Made by a program: the position numbers and the translations under genes
Shown: positions 22,851 to 35,029 of the stretch, piece by piece
Layout: the number at the start of each line of letters is the position of its first letter
Numbering within the stretch: the first letter of the stretch is position 1
The notes under the pieces: generated by a model
The model's database searches: none
What the model saw: the letters and a program-made list of their open reading frames with translations, nothing else
Told to the model about the DNA's origin: nothing
Source of the DNA: Dastarcus helophoroides
Lineage: Eukaryota; Arthropoda; Insecta; Coleoptera; Bothrideridae
DNA: 64,000 bases
Assembly: GCA_028583605.1 (NCBI GenBank)
Contig: CM053328.1
Location: 15,559,107 to 15,623,106 of the forward strand
Direction: 5' to 3'

Positions 22851-25800
22851 TTATGTATATTATGTTATTGTACACAATACAACAAGAATTAGGAATTTCC
22901 AAAAGATTTTAATCAGCATTTCTGTTGGAATTTTTTATTAAAATTTTGACAGAACCTTTGCGTAATTTTCATAAAGTTTTTCAACAGAATTTCGGCAAAA
23001 TTTTAAACACTATTGTTTCAGATTTTTAACAGAATTTGTTTCATATTTTCCTACAGAATTTCTCCAGATTCCTGAGAGAACTTTTTTAAGATTTTCCACA
23101 AAATAAAATAAAATAAAAATATTTAAAGAAAACGATTTTTCTAAACATTTTTATTAGATATTTCAACGGAAATTCTGCAAAATTTTAAGCAGAATTTCTT
23201 CCAAATTTTCACCAAAATATTCCTAGTAATTTAAGAAAGTTTTCCTCAGATTATTCAGCAGAATTTTTTTCAAATATTTTAGGTAAATCTTTTAGGTTTT
23301 TTTAGTAAAATTTTTTAGAAAGTTTTTAGCGGAATTGCCACTGAAAAATTTCTCCTAAAGCCGGAAACAACTATTTCCAGATTTTCCACTATTATTTTGG
23401 TCAGAATCTTTGCGGTATTTCCATCGGATATTTCAACAGAATTTCAGCAATTTTCTCCAAGATTTGGGTCATAATTCTTGCAAAATGTCTATTGAGTTTT
23501 CCAGCATAATTTTCGTTAGATTTTAACTAAATCCCTGCAGAAACTTTCCAATTCTTTATTAGAATTTTGGTAAGAAGCTTTACGAAATTTCAGATTTTTC
23601 GGTAGTCTTTTCAAATTTGTTAAAAGAAGATTTAATTTAATAGGATTTTTTTCGAAATTGTCACCATAATTTTGGCAGACTTTGAGCAGAATTTTATTCA
23701 AAACTTTCAGCAATATTTCACCAAATTTTTAATATAGTTGTTTTCCATTTTCCATTAAAAATTTGGGCATAAATCCTAATATTCGAAAAATTTAGATCAG
23801 ATGTTACAGCCGAATTTCTGCAAGGATTTAAACAACATTTTGCCAGATTTTTTTTAGAATTTCGGTCATAGTTTTTGCAAAATTGTATCAGATTTTTTAT
23901 GAAAATTACCCTATAATTTCAAACAGAATTGCTTTTAGTTTTTTATCAGAAAAGCTTTGAGAACTTTCCATAAAATTTCTCCACATTCTTGACAGAAGCG
24001 TTTTCAAAACTTCTATTAGGAATAATATTGAGCGAAATCCTTTCGGTCAATATTATTGGAATAATATTGCCAGACCTTCAGCAGGATTTCCGCAATATTT
24101 TGAGTACAATTTTTTTAGATTTTTCAACAGAATTTCTCCAAATTTCTTGCAATTTTGGTTACCATTTTTATCTCCTTTTCCACGAGAATTTTTCTCAAGT
24201 ATTTGAGCTAATTTTTATCAGATTTCAACAGAATTACTTTTAGATTTTTTAACAAATTCTTTCAGATTTTTTGTCGGTTTCTTTCAGATTGTTAAGCAAA
24301 TTTCTTTTTATAATACTCAGTCGTTTTCTTTTAGATTTTTCAGCAGAATTTTCCCAGATTCCCGACTTCTGCATTTTACTATAATTTCGATCAAAATCTG
24401 CAAAATATCCATTACACTTTTCAGTAGCCTTTCCACAAAATTACAAGCAGAATTTCTGTTTTATTTTTTGAACAGAATTTTTCGGCAATTTTTTAAAAAT
24501 TTTTCAGTAGTTTTTTTTCAGATATATTAGCAAAATTTCTTTTAGCAATTTTTGAGCACAATTTCCTTTAGAATTTTCAGCAGTAACTTCTAATAGAATT
24601 CCTAACAAAACCCGGAGTATTGACATTTTCCAGGCGTTTTATTGATTATAATCTTTGCTAAATTTACAAGATTCTAAGCAAAATTTACCTCTCCTTTGAT
24701 ATTTTCAGCCCTTTTTCAGCAATGCCAGCAGAATTTCTTTTAGTTTTTGAAACAGAATTTCTTTTAATTTATTTCAGTAGAATTTTCCCGATTTATAGAT
24801 TTTTTAGGAGAATTTGCCCCGAATGTCTGTCTTTGCGCCTTTCATTAGAATTTTGCCAGAAGTTTTAAGGAATTTTCGTCACATTTTTCAGTACAATTTT
24901 TGTCAGATTTCCAAGAATCATCTTCCAAATTTATTCTTTGCGATCTCTGAGACTGTTTATGGACGAAATTTCTTCAATTTCTGTAAAATTTGACGAATTT
25001 CTTAAAGAATTTTTTTAGTCAAAATCCCAATTTCTGATCGACCAGTTATTAATTTTTTTGTAAAATTTCGGTCAGAATCTGCAAAATTTTCATCAGATTG
25101 TTTCTTTGAGCTTTTCAGTAAAATTGTTAGATCGTTAGTACTTTCTTTTAGAAATTTCATCAGAATTACTTCTGAATTTTTCAACAGAATTCTCACCAGA
25201 TTTTTTTTTTTCAGCAAGATTTCTTTCAGATTTTTTAGCAGAATTTCTTTTAGGTTTTTAAGCAGAACTTTTTAAATGCCTAACCAAACTCTTTCCAGAT
25301 TTTTCTAAATAGTTGCTCCAAATTCTTGACAGAATTATTTTCGGACTTTTCACCCACTTTTTTGCCAGAATATTTACTGATTTTCTATCAGATTTTTCAA
25401 CAGAATTCCCATATTTTAAGCAAGTCACATTTTCCGAATTATTTCTTTTCAGTTTTTTAGCAGTTTCTTTCAGATTTTTAAGCAGAATTTCTTAGTTTTT
25501 TTATTCAGAATCCGAATTTCCAACAGAACTGTTCTCCGATTTTCTTAATTGGAACGTCAGTCAGTATTTTGCAAAATTTTCGTCCGACTTTTCAGCAGAA
25601 CTGCCGTCACCTTCTAAACAGAATGTCATTCAGGTTTTTCAGCAAAGTTTGCTTTAGATTTTTTAGAGGATTTTTGCAGAAATTCAGCAGAATTACTTCC
25701 CAATTTTCCGAGCAAGTTTTTTAGAAATTTCGCAAAAATTTATTGCGGATTTTTTAGCAGATTTTATTTAGATTTTTCTATCAGAATTGCTCTGGATGTC

Positions 25801-27100
25801 TGATTAAATGATTTTTAGATTTTTCTAAAGAATTTCCATGAGCGTGTGAAATTGCTTTCAAAGAAGCTAAATTTTCTGCCAGAATATTGACGGAATTGCT
25901 ATCAGATTTTTCAACAGAATTTCCATAAGAATGAGAGTTAAACAAATGTCACTCTGCTTTTTCATCATAACACCTTTTAAATTTTTCAGTAATTTCATCC
26001 AAATTTGTTCGCAGAGTTTCTTAAAGATTTTTAAACTTTTCCAAATCTTTTTGTTAACATTTGAGCACGATGTATGCGAATTTTCAGCAGAATATTTGCC
26101 AGGTTCTAAACAGGACGTCCTTCATGCTTTTCTTTCTTGCACAGCAGAGTTCCCATCAGAATTCTTAGCGGAATTTTCTCAAGATTCCTTGCAAATTTCT
26201 TTCAAGTTTTTCTAAAATTTCAACAGAATTTATTTCGAATTTTTCAGTAATTTTTTTAGATTTCTTTAGTAGAATATGCCTGGACGCCTGTCTAAATTGT
26301 TTTCAGTATTCTAAAGAATTTCTCTAAGCTCTTGCTAAAATTGTTTTAGGATTGTTGACTAGAGTTTCTGTCAGAATATTTATAGACTTTCTATCAGATT
26401 TTTCAACAGAATTTCCATCAGATTTTAAATAGGCAAAATTTTCATCCAAATCTCAATGGAATATTTTCAAAATTTAATCTCAGCGATCTCTGACACTACA
26501 AATAACTGAACAATTTTTATAAACGAAATTCCTGCAATTGCCAAAAATTGTTATATAGAATTTCCTTCAAATTTTTAAAGAGAATTTCCATTATCTTTAA
26601 AGCAAATTTCACAACAGTTTACCCAAAGATGCTTTTAAATTTTTCAGCAGCGATTTTTAATCAGAATAAAGATTCTAGATAGAGCTGCTTCCATATTTTT
26701 TATTAAAATTTATGCCCAGGAACTTCATTAAATTCTCATCAGAGTTCTGAGCAGAATTTCCGCAAGATTCTAAATGGAATGTCCTTCAGGTTTTTTAGCA
26801 TAATTTTAAAATGACTTTTGACTGTTTCTTGCAAAAATTTTACTAGATTTCCTTTCGAATTTTGTAGAAAAATTCTTATCAGGACTTCTCAGCAGAATTT
26901 CTTCAAGAGTCCAAGTGGATTGTTTTCAAACTTTTCGGAATTTTCAAATTTTCAGCACAATTTCTTTTAGATTATTTAGTTGAATTCACACCAGACTTCT
27001 TAACAGGATTTCTTCAAGATTTTAAGCAAATTTATTTCAAGTTTTTATGAAATTTTGTCAGAATTTTTTTCTAATATATCTTTTTAAATTATTCTTTGCA
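22851..27100 (-). repeat. Degenerate tandem array, family B, reverse orientation
   Basis: Words CAGAATTTC, CAGATTTTTCAGCAGAATTT and TTTTAGATTTTT recur every 25-32 bp over 4.2 kb. It is the reverse complement of the array at 8001-10624. A weaker longer unit shows as GGTCAGAATCTTTGC-like words followed by AAATTTTCATCAGA at irregular 100-200-bp spacing. Open frames here (23516-23713, 23989-24243, 25002-25217, 25313-25495, 25931-26215) are by-products. Confidence 0.75.
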
Positions 27101-28240
27101 ATCTTGGCATTATACCAATAAATATTTTTTATTTCCAAAATTAAAAAATTGTATGTTAAATCTACTTGCCCATAACTCATAATAACTAAATGAATGGCCG
27201 AATCTGAAGCTGCACATCATACGCATTTTAATTGAATTATTTAATTACTTTGTGTATTTGTGCCTAAATAATTGGACAAATTATGGCTGAAAGCTGTTTG
27301 TTTGTTAAATGCTAATGCTTCTACTGTAATACTCTTCTCGATTAATCAATTTGTTTGTAAATAATTGGATGAATTATGCATTAAATCAGACTTCATTAAG
27401 AGCATTACAACCTGAGAGTTCTATAAGCATCCAATCTTAAAAAAATCTGGAGAAACATTTCTGTACATACGAGAGCAAATGGCAACATTAATAAATATGT
27501 TGTGAAAATACCCGTGTCCCAGTTAGCGGTCTGAATTGATTCAAAATTTCAATTAAACCCCACTTCGACACGCACGAACTCAATCATCGCCCAAAAATGT
27601 ATACATACCCAGGAATATTTGCAGTAAAACCTTTTAATAACTTATGAACATGAAATGTATACGCCTCAAATGCTACACAAAATGGCGAATGCGCTGGGTC
27701 GCCAAAACAATCCAATATATCCACCGATCGCCCGCACGACGCCACCCAGATCGCCCGTGGGTTCAATCTGGGCCACAATTACGCGTAAATATACACAATG
27801 GGTGGGCGTAGATAATAACAAATAGCCCGATCGTTTGATCTAAATACCTGTCAACTGTACAATGCCTAGAGGACAAGATGTGTTATGGTGGAAGCGTTCG
27901 AGCGCGGTTTCGGTTCGAGAGCTTAACACTATGCTGCCGGCCCGATTATCAAGCTGTCCTTCAGTTTAATTAACACCATTTTCGCCCGCAACAACCACAG
28001 AAACGAATAAATTTCCCGACTTCCTCATATAGAACGCGACATACATTTGCAACCCCTTTGGCGGAGGAACCGAAGTGCGTCGGTGTACCGACCGAGGAAA
28101 GTGGGAGTTCAACGACACGGAGGGGAAATGAGCGCCACGTTCAATTTCCAAGGAAAACACTGAGACTTCATCTGACACATATGAAAAACAATCCTCTAAA
28201 AAAGCCGGAAATTCATTAAAAACAATTAAAATGTTTTTTA
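27101..28240. other. Unique sequence island, possible conserved non-coding DNA
   Basis: 27130-27430 is rich in TAATTA/AATTAT words (TTAATTGAATTATTTAATTA), as in homeodomain-bound enhancers. 27560-28190 is GC-richer, with GATCGCCCGCACGACGCC, then GATCGCCCGTGGG, and TACCTGTCAACTGTACAATG. Minus-strand frames at 27584-27778 and 27966-28178 have no domain or splice support. I see no gene. Confidence 0.4.
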
Positions 28241-28755
28241 ATGAACTTGAAAAATTTTAATGGAAAAATTTGTTAAACTTTCTGGATAATGTTGCCACTT
28301 TTAATGTATGAAATCCCGTCTAACTTGTTTCAGAGTTTTCCGAATTTGGAGGAAAATTTTGTTTGTAAAACTCTTTTTATGTTAAAATTCTAATAAACTT
28401 TACATAAAAAATTTGATTCATTTTTTGCTAAAAATCTTCTGAAATTTCTGTTAGAATCTACTTATACCAAAATTTCCGTTAAAAATGTATTATAATTTCA
28501 GTTAAAATGTTAGTGATTTTTTATTAAAAATCTTCCAAATTTATGTCGAAAATCTTATGTAAGTTGTGTTAAAAATCTACGGAGACTACTATTAAAAATC
28601 TACTAACATTTCTGTTAAAAATTTACTTAAATTTGTGTAAAAATCTACTATTTTTTTTTAATTTCTATAAAAAATCTTCTAACATTTCCTTTAAAAATAT
28701 ATTGACTTTTGGTATTTTTATACCTAAATTTTTATTCAGAATCTTTTAAGTTCTG

Positions 28756-28810
<55 letters not shown>

Positions 28811-31065
28811 AATTTCGTTTAAAAATTTACTTAAATCTCTGTTAAAGACCTACCAAGACTTTGCTAAAAAGTGCTGGAATCTCTGCTTAAATCTGTTAAA
28901 AGATTTTGTTAAATATCTAAAACTACTGTCAAAATTTACCAAAATTAGTGTCAAATTTCCTGAAATGCTGTTTAAATATTTATGGTAATAAAATTGCTGT
29001 AAAAATTTATTCATATTTTTGTTGGAAATTTCCTACATTTCTTTCAAAAATCTCCTTAAAGTTCAAAACTTTCAAAATTCCTGTTAATAATATGCTAAAG
29101 TTTCTGTTAAAAATCTTTCAAACTGTTAAAAATCTATAGAAATTTCTGTTAAAAATCACTGAAATTTTCGTTAAAAAACCTGCAACCTGTCAAAAATCTA
29201 ACACAATTTCTGTTAAAAATCTACTGAACTAACGGTTAAAAATCTACCAAATTTTCGGTTAAAAATATACTGAAGTTTTAGTTAAAAATTTATTATTTTT
29301 TAATTGCTCTAAAAAATCTACTGAAATTTCTTTTAAAAATGTATTGACATTTTATGAAAATATACCGAAATTGCTATTCAGAATCTGCTAAGTTCTGTTA
29401 AACATCTAGTAGAAGATTTGTAAAAATTCTACTGAAAATTTTATTAAAAAGTTACTAAATCTACTAAAATTTTTGTTTAATATCTATTATTGAAGTTCTA
29501 CTGAACTGACGTTTAAATAATTACTGAAATTTCTGTTAAAACCAGATGAAACTACCGTTAAAAATCTACTAAATATCCTTTTGAAGATCTAATAATTTTT
29601 GCTAAAAATCTATTGACATTTCCGTTAAAAGTCTCCTGAAATTTCTGTTGAAAATCTACCAACTTTTTTTAATGTCTATAACAATATCAACATTTTTTTT
29701 AATCTATTAATATTTAAAAACTCCTAAATTTTTATTCAGAATATATTAACTTCTGTTAAACATTTATTCGCATTTCTGTTAAAAGTTATACTTAAAGATT
29801 TTTCTAAAAATGGCTAAAATTATTGCTTAAATCTGATGAAGCTTCTGTCAAAAATCTACTAAAACTTCCGTTAACATTTTACCAAAATTAGTGTGAAGTG
29901 TGTCAAAGTGTCTGTTACGAATTCATTAAAATTTGGTTTACATATGAAGTGAAGTTACTGCTAATAATCGACTGAAATTAATTTAAATGCGTCTGTAAAG
30001 ATCCTTTCAAAATTTACTGAAATTTCTATAATAAATCGGCCGACATTTCTGCACATAATCTACTCTGAGATATGTTAAAAGTCTATTTAAACTTTGGATG
30101 AAAATGTCCCGATATTTTGTTTAAATATTTACTGTTGAAATTTACTAAAGTTTCCGATAAAGATCTATCAAATTTCTGTTAAAATATACCAATATTCTGT
30201 TAAAAAATTGCTGACATTACTATTCAAATCTGTTAAATTTTTTGGCAAAAATGTACTGTAAGTCTGTTAAATTTTTGTTAAAAAAATTACCAACATTTCG
30301 TTAAAAACTTTTCTGATATTTTTATTAAAAATTTACTAAAATTTATGTTACAAATTTACTAAAATTTGTTAAAAAGCTGGTGAAAGTCTTCCAAAATTTC
30401 TTTCAAAAATCTACTAAAATTTTGTCAAAGTTAATTTTGAGTTTTGTTTAAAGTATGCTCGAATCCATTAAACGGATGCTTAAGAAATTACTGAAATTCT
30501 GTTAGAACCAACTAAAATTAACATCAAAAACCTTTTACAATTTCTGTCAAAAATTAACTCAAATTCATTTGAAATTTCATTACGTTTTTAAACGTCAGTT
30601 CAGTAATTTTTTTATTGAAATTTCAGAAGATTTTGAATAAAAGCTTTACTAAAATCTGTCGAATTCTACTGACAGATGTGTTAAGTTACTAAATGTTTTA
30701 CTGAAAAATCTTCTGAAATTTCTATTAACGATTGACTGAACTGGCGTTTAAAAAATATTGAAACTTCTGTTAACTGAAATTACCGTTAAAAACATACTAA
30801 AATTTCTCTTAAAAATCTACTCAAATTCTTCTAAATTTCTGTAAGAAATCAACTGAAACTTGTCAAATTCTACCGAAACACCTGTTAAAAATTTACTAGA
30901 ATTTTTGCTAAAAATTTACATAAATTTGCATTAAAGATCTACTAAACTGAGCTTTACAAAATTACTGAAATTGCCGTTAAAACCAACTGAAATGGAACTT
31001 GTCAAAATTTACTAAAATTTTCTTTAAAAATCTATTCAAATTTTTCTATAAGCTCTGAAAGAAAT
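28241..31065 (+). repeat. Degenerate tandem array, family B variant, period about 23 bp
   Basis: The unit is close to GTTAAAAATCTACTGAAATTT, repeated for 2.8 kb with many small insertions and losses. It shares the AAATTTCTGTTAAAAATCT word with the family B array at 8001-10624 and has the same orientation. A (TA)n tract interrupts it at 28759-28806. Confidence 0.75.
28759..28806. repeat. (TA)n microsatellite
   Basis: An uninterrupted run of about 23 TA units inside the family B variant array. Confidence 0.97.
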
Positions 31066-31490
31066 TTATTAGTCGCCCATACACCAGCGGATTACTCGAC
31101 GGACAACGGAATTAACTTTGCGTTAATGGACAAGGCCGAGCCACAGACTTAATTGGCAGATTTTATCTTGCACAGACTAAACATGTCAGTTAGAGACTGT
31201 TAAAGGTTTTAATTCCTTCTGACTTTGACATTTTTCACTGAAAAACGCCAGATAACACCAGCCAAACTTTGGCTGCATGCAAGCATACCGCGAGCCGGTA
31301 CAAAAGTGACGAGTATTAGCCCAATAACGTGAAATTTTAACCGTCTGATATAATTGGAGGTTACAATATGTTTAGGGATGTATACGTCAGTGGAAAGCAT
31401 TATATTTGGTATGTAACGAGCCAAGTGCGCAGATATACCTTTACGGATTAAATCCACAAATCAGATTCGTTCGTGCATGGCCGGCTATTC
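31066..31490. other. Unique island splitting the family B variant array
   Basis: The sequence has normal composition (AGTCGCCCATACACCAGCGG at its left edge) with no array words. The minus-strand frame 31209-31457 (82 codons) shows no motif or splice support. The array resumes on both sides, so this is an insertion or the array grew around it. Confidence 0.4.
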
Positions 31491-32718
31491 AAATTTATCA
31501 AAATATTCTGAAAAGTCTACTAAAATTTTAGTAGAATTTCCACTAACAATTCAATGAACTTTCTATTAAAGATGTAGGATTGACTTTTACAAAATTACTG
31601 TCCGTAAAAAACTAGTTGAAATTAATGTTAACAATCGACTAAAATTATAACTGGAATTAGTCAAATTTCAATTTATCAAAAATCTCTTAAAAATTTCTCA
31701 AATTTTTTGCTTAAAATCCACTAAAAATTCTATTAAGGATCTACTGAACTGGTGCTTACAAAACTACTCAAATTTCTGTTGACACCAGCTGAAATAACCG
31801 TTAAAATAATCGATTTCTGATATCCACACAAATCTCTGTAAAAAATCCACTTATATTTTCCAAATTCTGTTGAAAGATATATTAAAAATTTACTAAAATT
31901 TCTGCTACTACAGAAATTTTTATTAAAAGTCTACTTTAAGTATTGGTAAAAATCTACTGAAATACCGGTTAAAAATTAACTGAAATTTCTGTTAAAATCA
32001 ATTAAAATTACAGTTAAAAATATACCAGAATATCCACTAAAATGTACTTTAGCTTTTTTTAAAGTCTCATTACATATCCATTAAAAATCGGTCGGTACTT
32101 TATTTCAAAATCTGTTCCTATTAAAATTTGAAAATTCTGTTAAAAGCAACGAAATTACCAAAATTTCTGTACAAAATCTAGCCAAATGCTTCTGAGAATT
32201 TTGTAAAAAATCTATGTAATATGTCAGATTTCAAATTATCTAAAAATCTATTTTTGTCAAAAATCTACTACAAATTCTATCAAAGATCTACTAAACTGGC
32301 GTTCAAAAAAATCTTGAAATTTTTGTTAAAATCAGCTGAAATAACTATTAAAAATAGAATAAAATTTTTGATAAAAATCTACACAAATCCTTCTGAAATA
32401 TCTGTAAAACTATCTACTGAAATTTATAATATTCTGCTGAAAGATATACTAAAAATTTATTAAAATTTCTGCTATAAATCTACTGAAATTTCTATTTAAA
32501 TCCTACTTTACATTCTAATAAGAATCTACTGAAATTTCGTTTAAATATTCACTGAATTTTTTTTTTAAATCAATTAAATTACCATTAAAATATATCAAAA
32601 TTTCTATTAAAAATCTATTTTCATTTTTGTTTGAAGTCTAATTAAATTTCATTTAAAAAACGACTGAAATTTTGTTTCAAAATTTGTTTAAAGTTCTATT
32701 CGAAAGAAGTAAAAATCT
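31491..32718 (+). repeat. Family B variant array, continuation
   Basis: The GTTAAAAATCTACTGAAATTT unit continues, with the same orientation and spacing as 28241-31065, up to the border of the hAT element. The frame at 32221-32463 is a by-product. Confidence 0.7.
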
Positions 32719-32726
32719 ACTGAAAT

Positions 32727-33915
32727 TAGGGTTTGTCGGTTTTTAAAAACCGGGTTTAAAAACTGGTTTTTGGAGAAAATTATGAAATTCGAAAACCGGT
32801 TTTTTAGTAGAAAATATCGGTTTTCAATGTATGAATAACATTAAAAAAAAATTAAAAATGACAAATGTAGCCAAATGTACCAGATTGATGAAAACACTGT
32901 TGCAATAAAATGCTTACTTGCAAAGGATCAAGCACAAGCAGTCTACATATTCATTTGAAAACAGTGTACGATAAAATAACCGAGAAAAAATCATCTGATG
33001 CCGGCCCGAGTTCACAAACAAGTACACAGCCCTGTATTCTTAACTTTGTGAAAAGGACTAGTTTAAAAGAAATTGTATCAAAGCTTGCTGCATTGGATGG
33101 ACTATCTATTAATTGCATAACAAATAGCTCGTTTATACGAGAGTCATTGCAACAACGAAATTATTGCTTACCACAAAATAATTCTTGAGTTATGCATCTT
33201 ATTTTTAAGTTTTATGAAACTATAAAAAATAAAACCATAAATGAATTAAATTGTATGAAGAATAAAGGGCAAACATTTTCTATAACTATAGATGAATGGA
33301 CTAGTAAAGGAAATCGAAGATATTTAAATATTAGCCTACATCAACTTGAAACTAAAATTTAAAAAGTATGTATGCATAAACTTTATTTACTCTTGTCTTT
33401 CGGCTTTGATTATAATTTACATTATATAATAGACAGTTATATATTTTCTAATTGTTTTTAATAAGTATCCATCTGTATCTAATAACATTGTTTTTTTAAA
33501 AAATAATATGGTTATTATAAAAATATGAAAATATATTGTTTTTATTTATTCGAACCCTTTGCTGAATAACTCGTTTCACTATTATAAAAATATTTACATC
33601 CTTATATGTGAAAATTATGCGTAAACAACGAATAATTGTTTTTAAAGTTAATTAATCCTGGTCAACTATTATTTCTTTGTTCTACTAAATTGCATAAAAA
33701 AATGTTACTATCAATAAAATTGAACAGTAAATAATTTCAGTCAAAAACTGCTTTTAATCACTCTAAATTTTCTGTTAAAATTTTTTGTTCGAATTATAGA
33801 ATATTTGAGCAAAAAATATTTTTATAAAAATTCGAAACCGGTTAAAACCGGTTTTCTGGAAAAATTACTATTCGAAAACCGGTTTTCTAAAATGTCGGTT
33901 TTTGTATAAACCCTA
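32727..33915 (+). mobile_element. hAT transposon, internally deleted
   Basis: The ends are TAGGGTTT and AAACCCTA, flanked by identical ACTGAAAT copies (32719-32726 and 33916-33923), the 8-bp hAT target duplication. The subterminal palindrome AAAACCGGTTTT and half-sites are repeated at both ends (32740-32825 and 33830-33905), probably transposase-binding sites. The 1189-bp length and missing 3' half of the transposase mark it as a deletion derivative. The target lies in the CTACTGAAATTT repeat unit, so the duplication could in principle be two array units. The TIR match makes that unlikely. Confidence 0.88.
32880..33361 (+). pseudogene. hAT transposase N-terminal remnant (BED finger and first catalytic block)
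   Basis: Just before 32910 another frame reads IKCLLAK, and in 32910-33188 CKGSSTSSLHIHLKTV follows: a BED-type zinc finger with a frameshift between its cysteine knuckle and its histidine part. The acidic linker SSDAGPSSQTS follows. After a stop at 33186, frames hold FSITIDEWTSKGNRRYLNIS-like text (33275-33345), the conserved region around the first catalytic Asp of hAT transposases. The rest, including the last catalytic residues and dimerisation domain, is absent. The product would be inactive. Confidence 0.75.
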
Positions 33916-33923
33916 ACTGAAAT

Positions 33924-34976
33924 GTCTAGTAAAAACAGAAACTTTTTTAATAAAATTGCTAAAATTTCTGTTAAAATCTATAGATTTAAAATTTATGTCA
34001 AATATTTTATTTATTCATTATTTTCTTTTTATATTTTGTGTTATATATTTATGGTAAAACGCCAATGAAATTGCACTTAAAAACCTATCAAAATTTATTT
34101 AAACATCTACCTACGTTATAATCTTCTTAATTTTTTATTAACAATAAATGTTGTTAAAAATCTATTGGAGGTTAAACACTACCCACATTTGTTGATTTTT
34201 CTTTAATTTAAGCCAAAATCTTATCTATTAAACATCTCATCTTAAAAATCCAATGACATTGGTGTTAAAAATTTATTTTATAAACCTGATAAAAATATTG
34301 TAAAAAATGTGAAAAAAAAACAATTTAAAACTCAATGAAATTTTTATTATTAACCTGACAAAAATTCAATTACAGATTTTATCTCTCTCTAAATTTAAAT
34401 TTTTGCTCCATAGTTCTATACATATATTTTCTAATTTTGGAATTTTTAGAAATTTTCGGTTTTTGTTTCAAATTTCAAGTTTAAATTTCACCTTCTTAAT
34501 TTTTCCTCAAATTTAAAAATTAACATTAAATCTGCTTTATTTTACATTTTATTTTAAAAATTCAAGTTCAAACTTTAAATTCCAAAATTTTTTTCAATCG
34601 AAAATTTTTCGAAAAAAAGTTTTTCATTAAAATTAAGTCATTAAGTTTAAGCTTATAAAATTTAAAACTTATTTTGTAAAAATTTTAACAGTTAGGTTAA
34701 ACAGCAACATTTTGTAGATTTTAAGCTTTTTTCTCAAAAGGATTAAACTTGTTATGAAATTAAACAAAAAAGTATGACTTAATCGCAAAATTTTAACTTC
34801 TTTTTTAAATCTTGACATTTAAGTCGAAATCAATTTCCCTTCAAATTTTTAAATTTTTGCCAAGTATTTAAGATTAAACCTTAAATTATTATTTTTTTTT
34901 CTCAAAGTTTTGAAATTAAGGTTTTAAATTTTGTTTTGTTCTCAAATATTTCATTTTTAAAACTTGAAATTTCGAA
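33924..34976. repeat. AT-rich array, families B then A
   Basis: A short run of family B variant words continues to about 34380. Family A words (AAATTTCGAAC, AAATTTTGAAA) follow to the microsatellite tail of the next retrotransposon. No gene is seen. Confidence 0.5.
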
Positions 34977-35029
34977 CTTCTTCTTCTTCTTCTTCTTCTT
35001 AGAGATCTTGCGATCTATTAATTTAATTT

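Noticed and set aside
25931..26215. 94-codon Phe-rich frame
   Set aside because: It is a by-product of the family B array, where several neighbouring units are free of stops by chance.
28241..32718. CRISPR-like array because of the regular ~23-bp units
   Set aside because: The units diverge, have no distinct spacers, and the sequence is clearly eukaryotic. It is a degenerate minisatellite.
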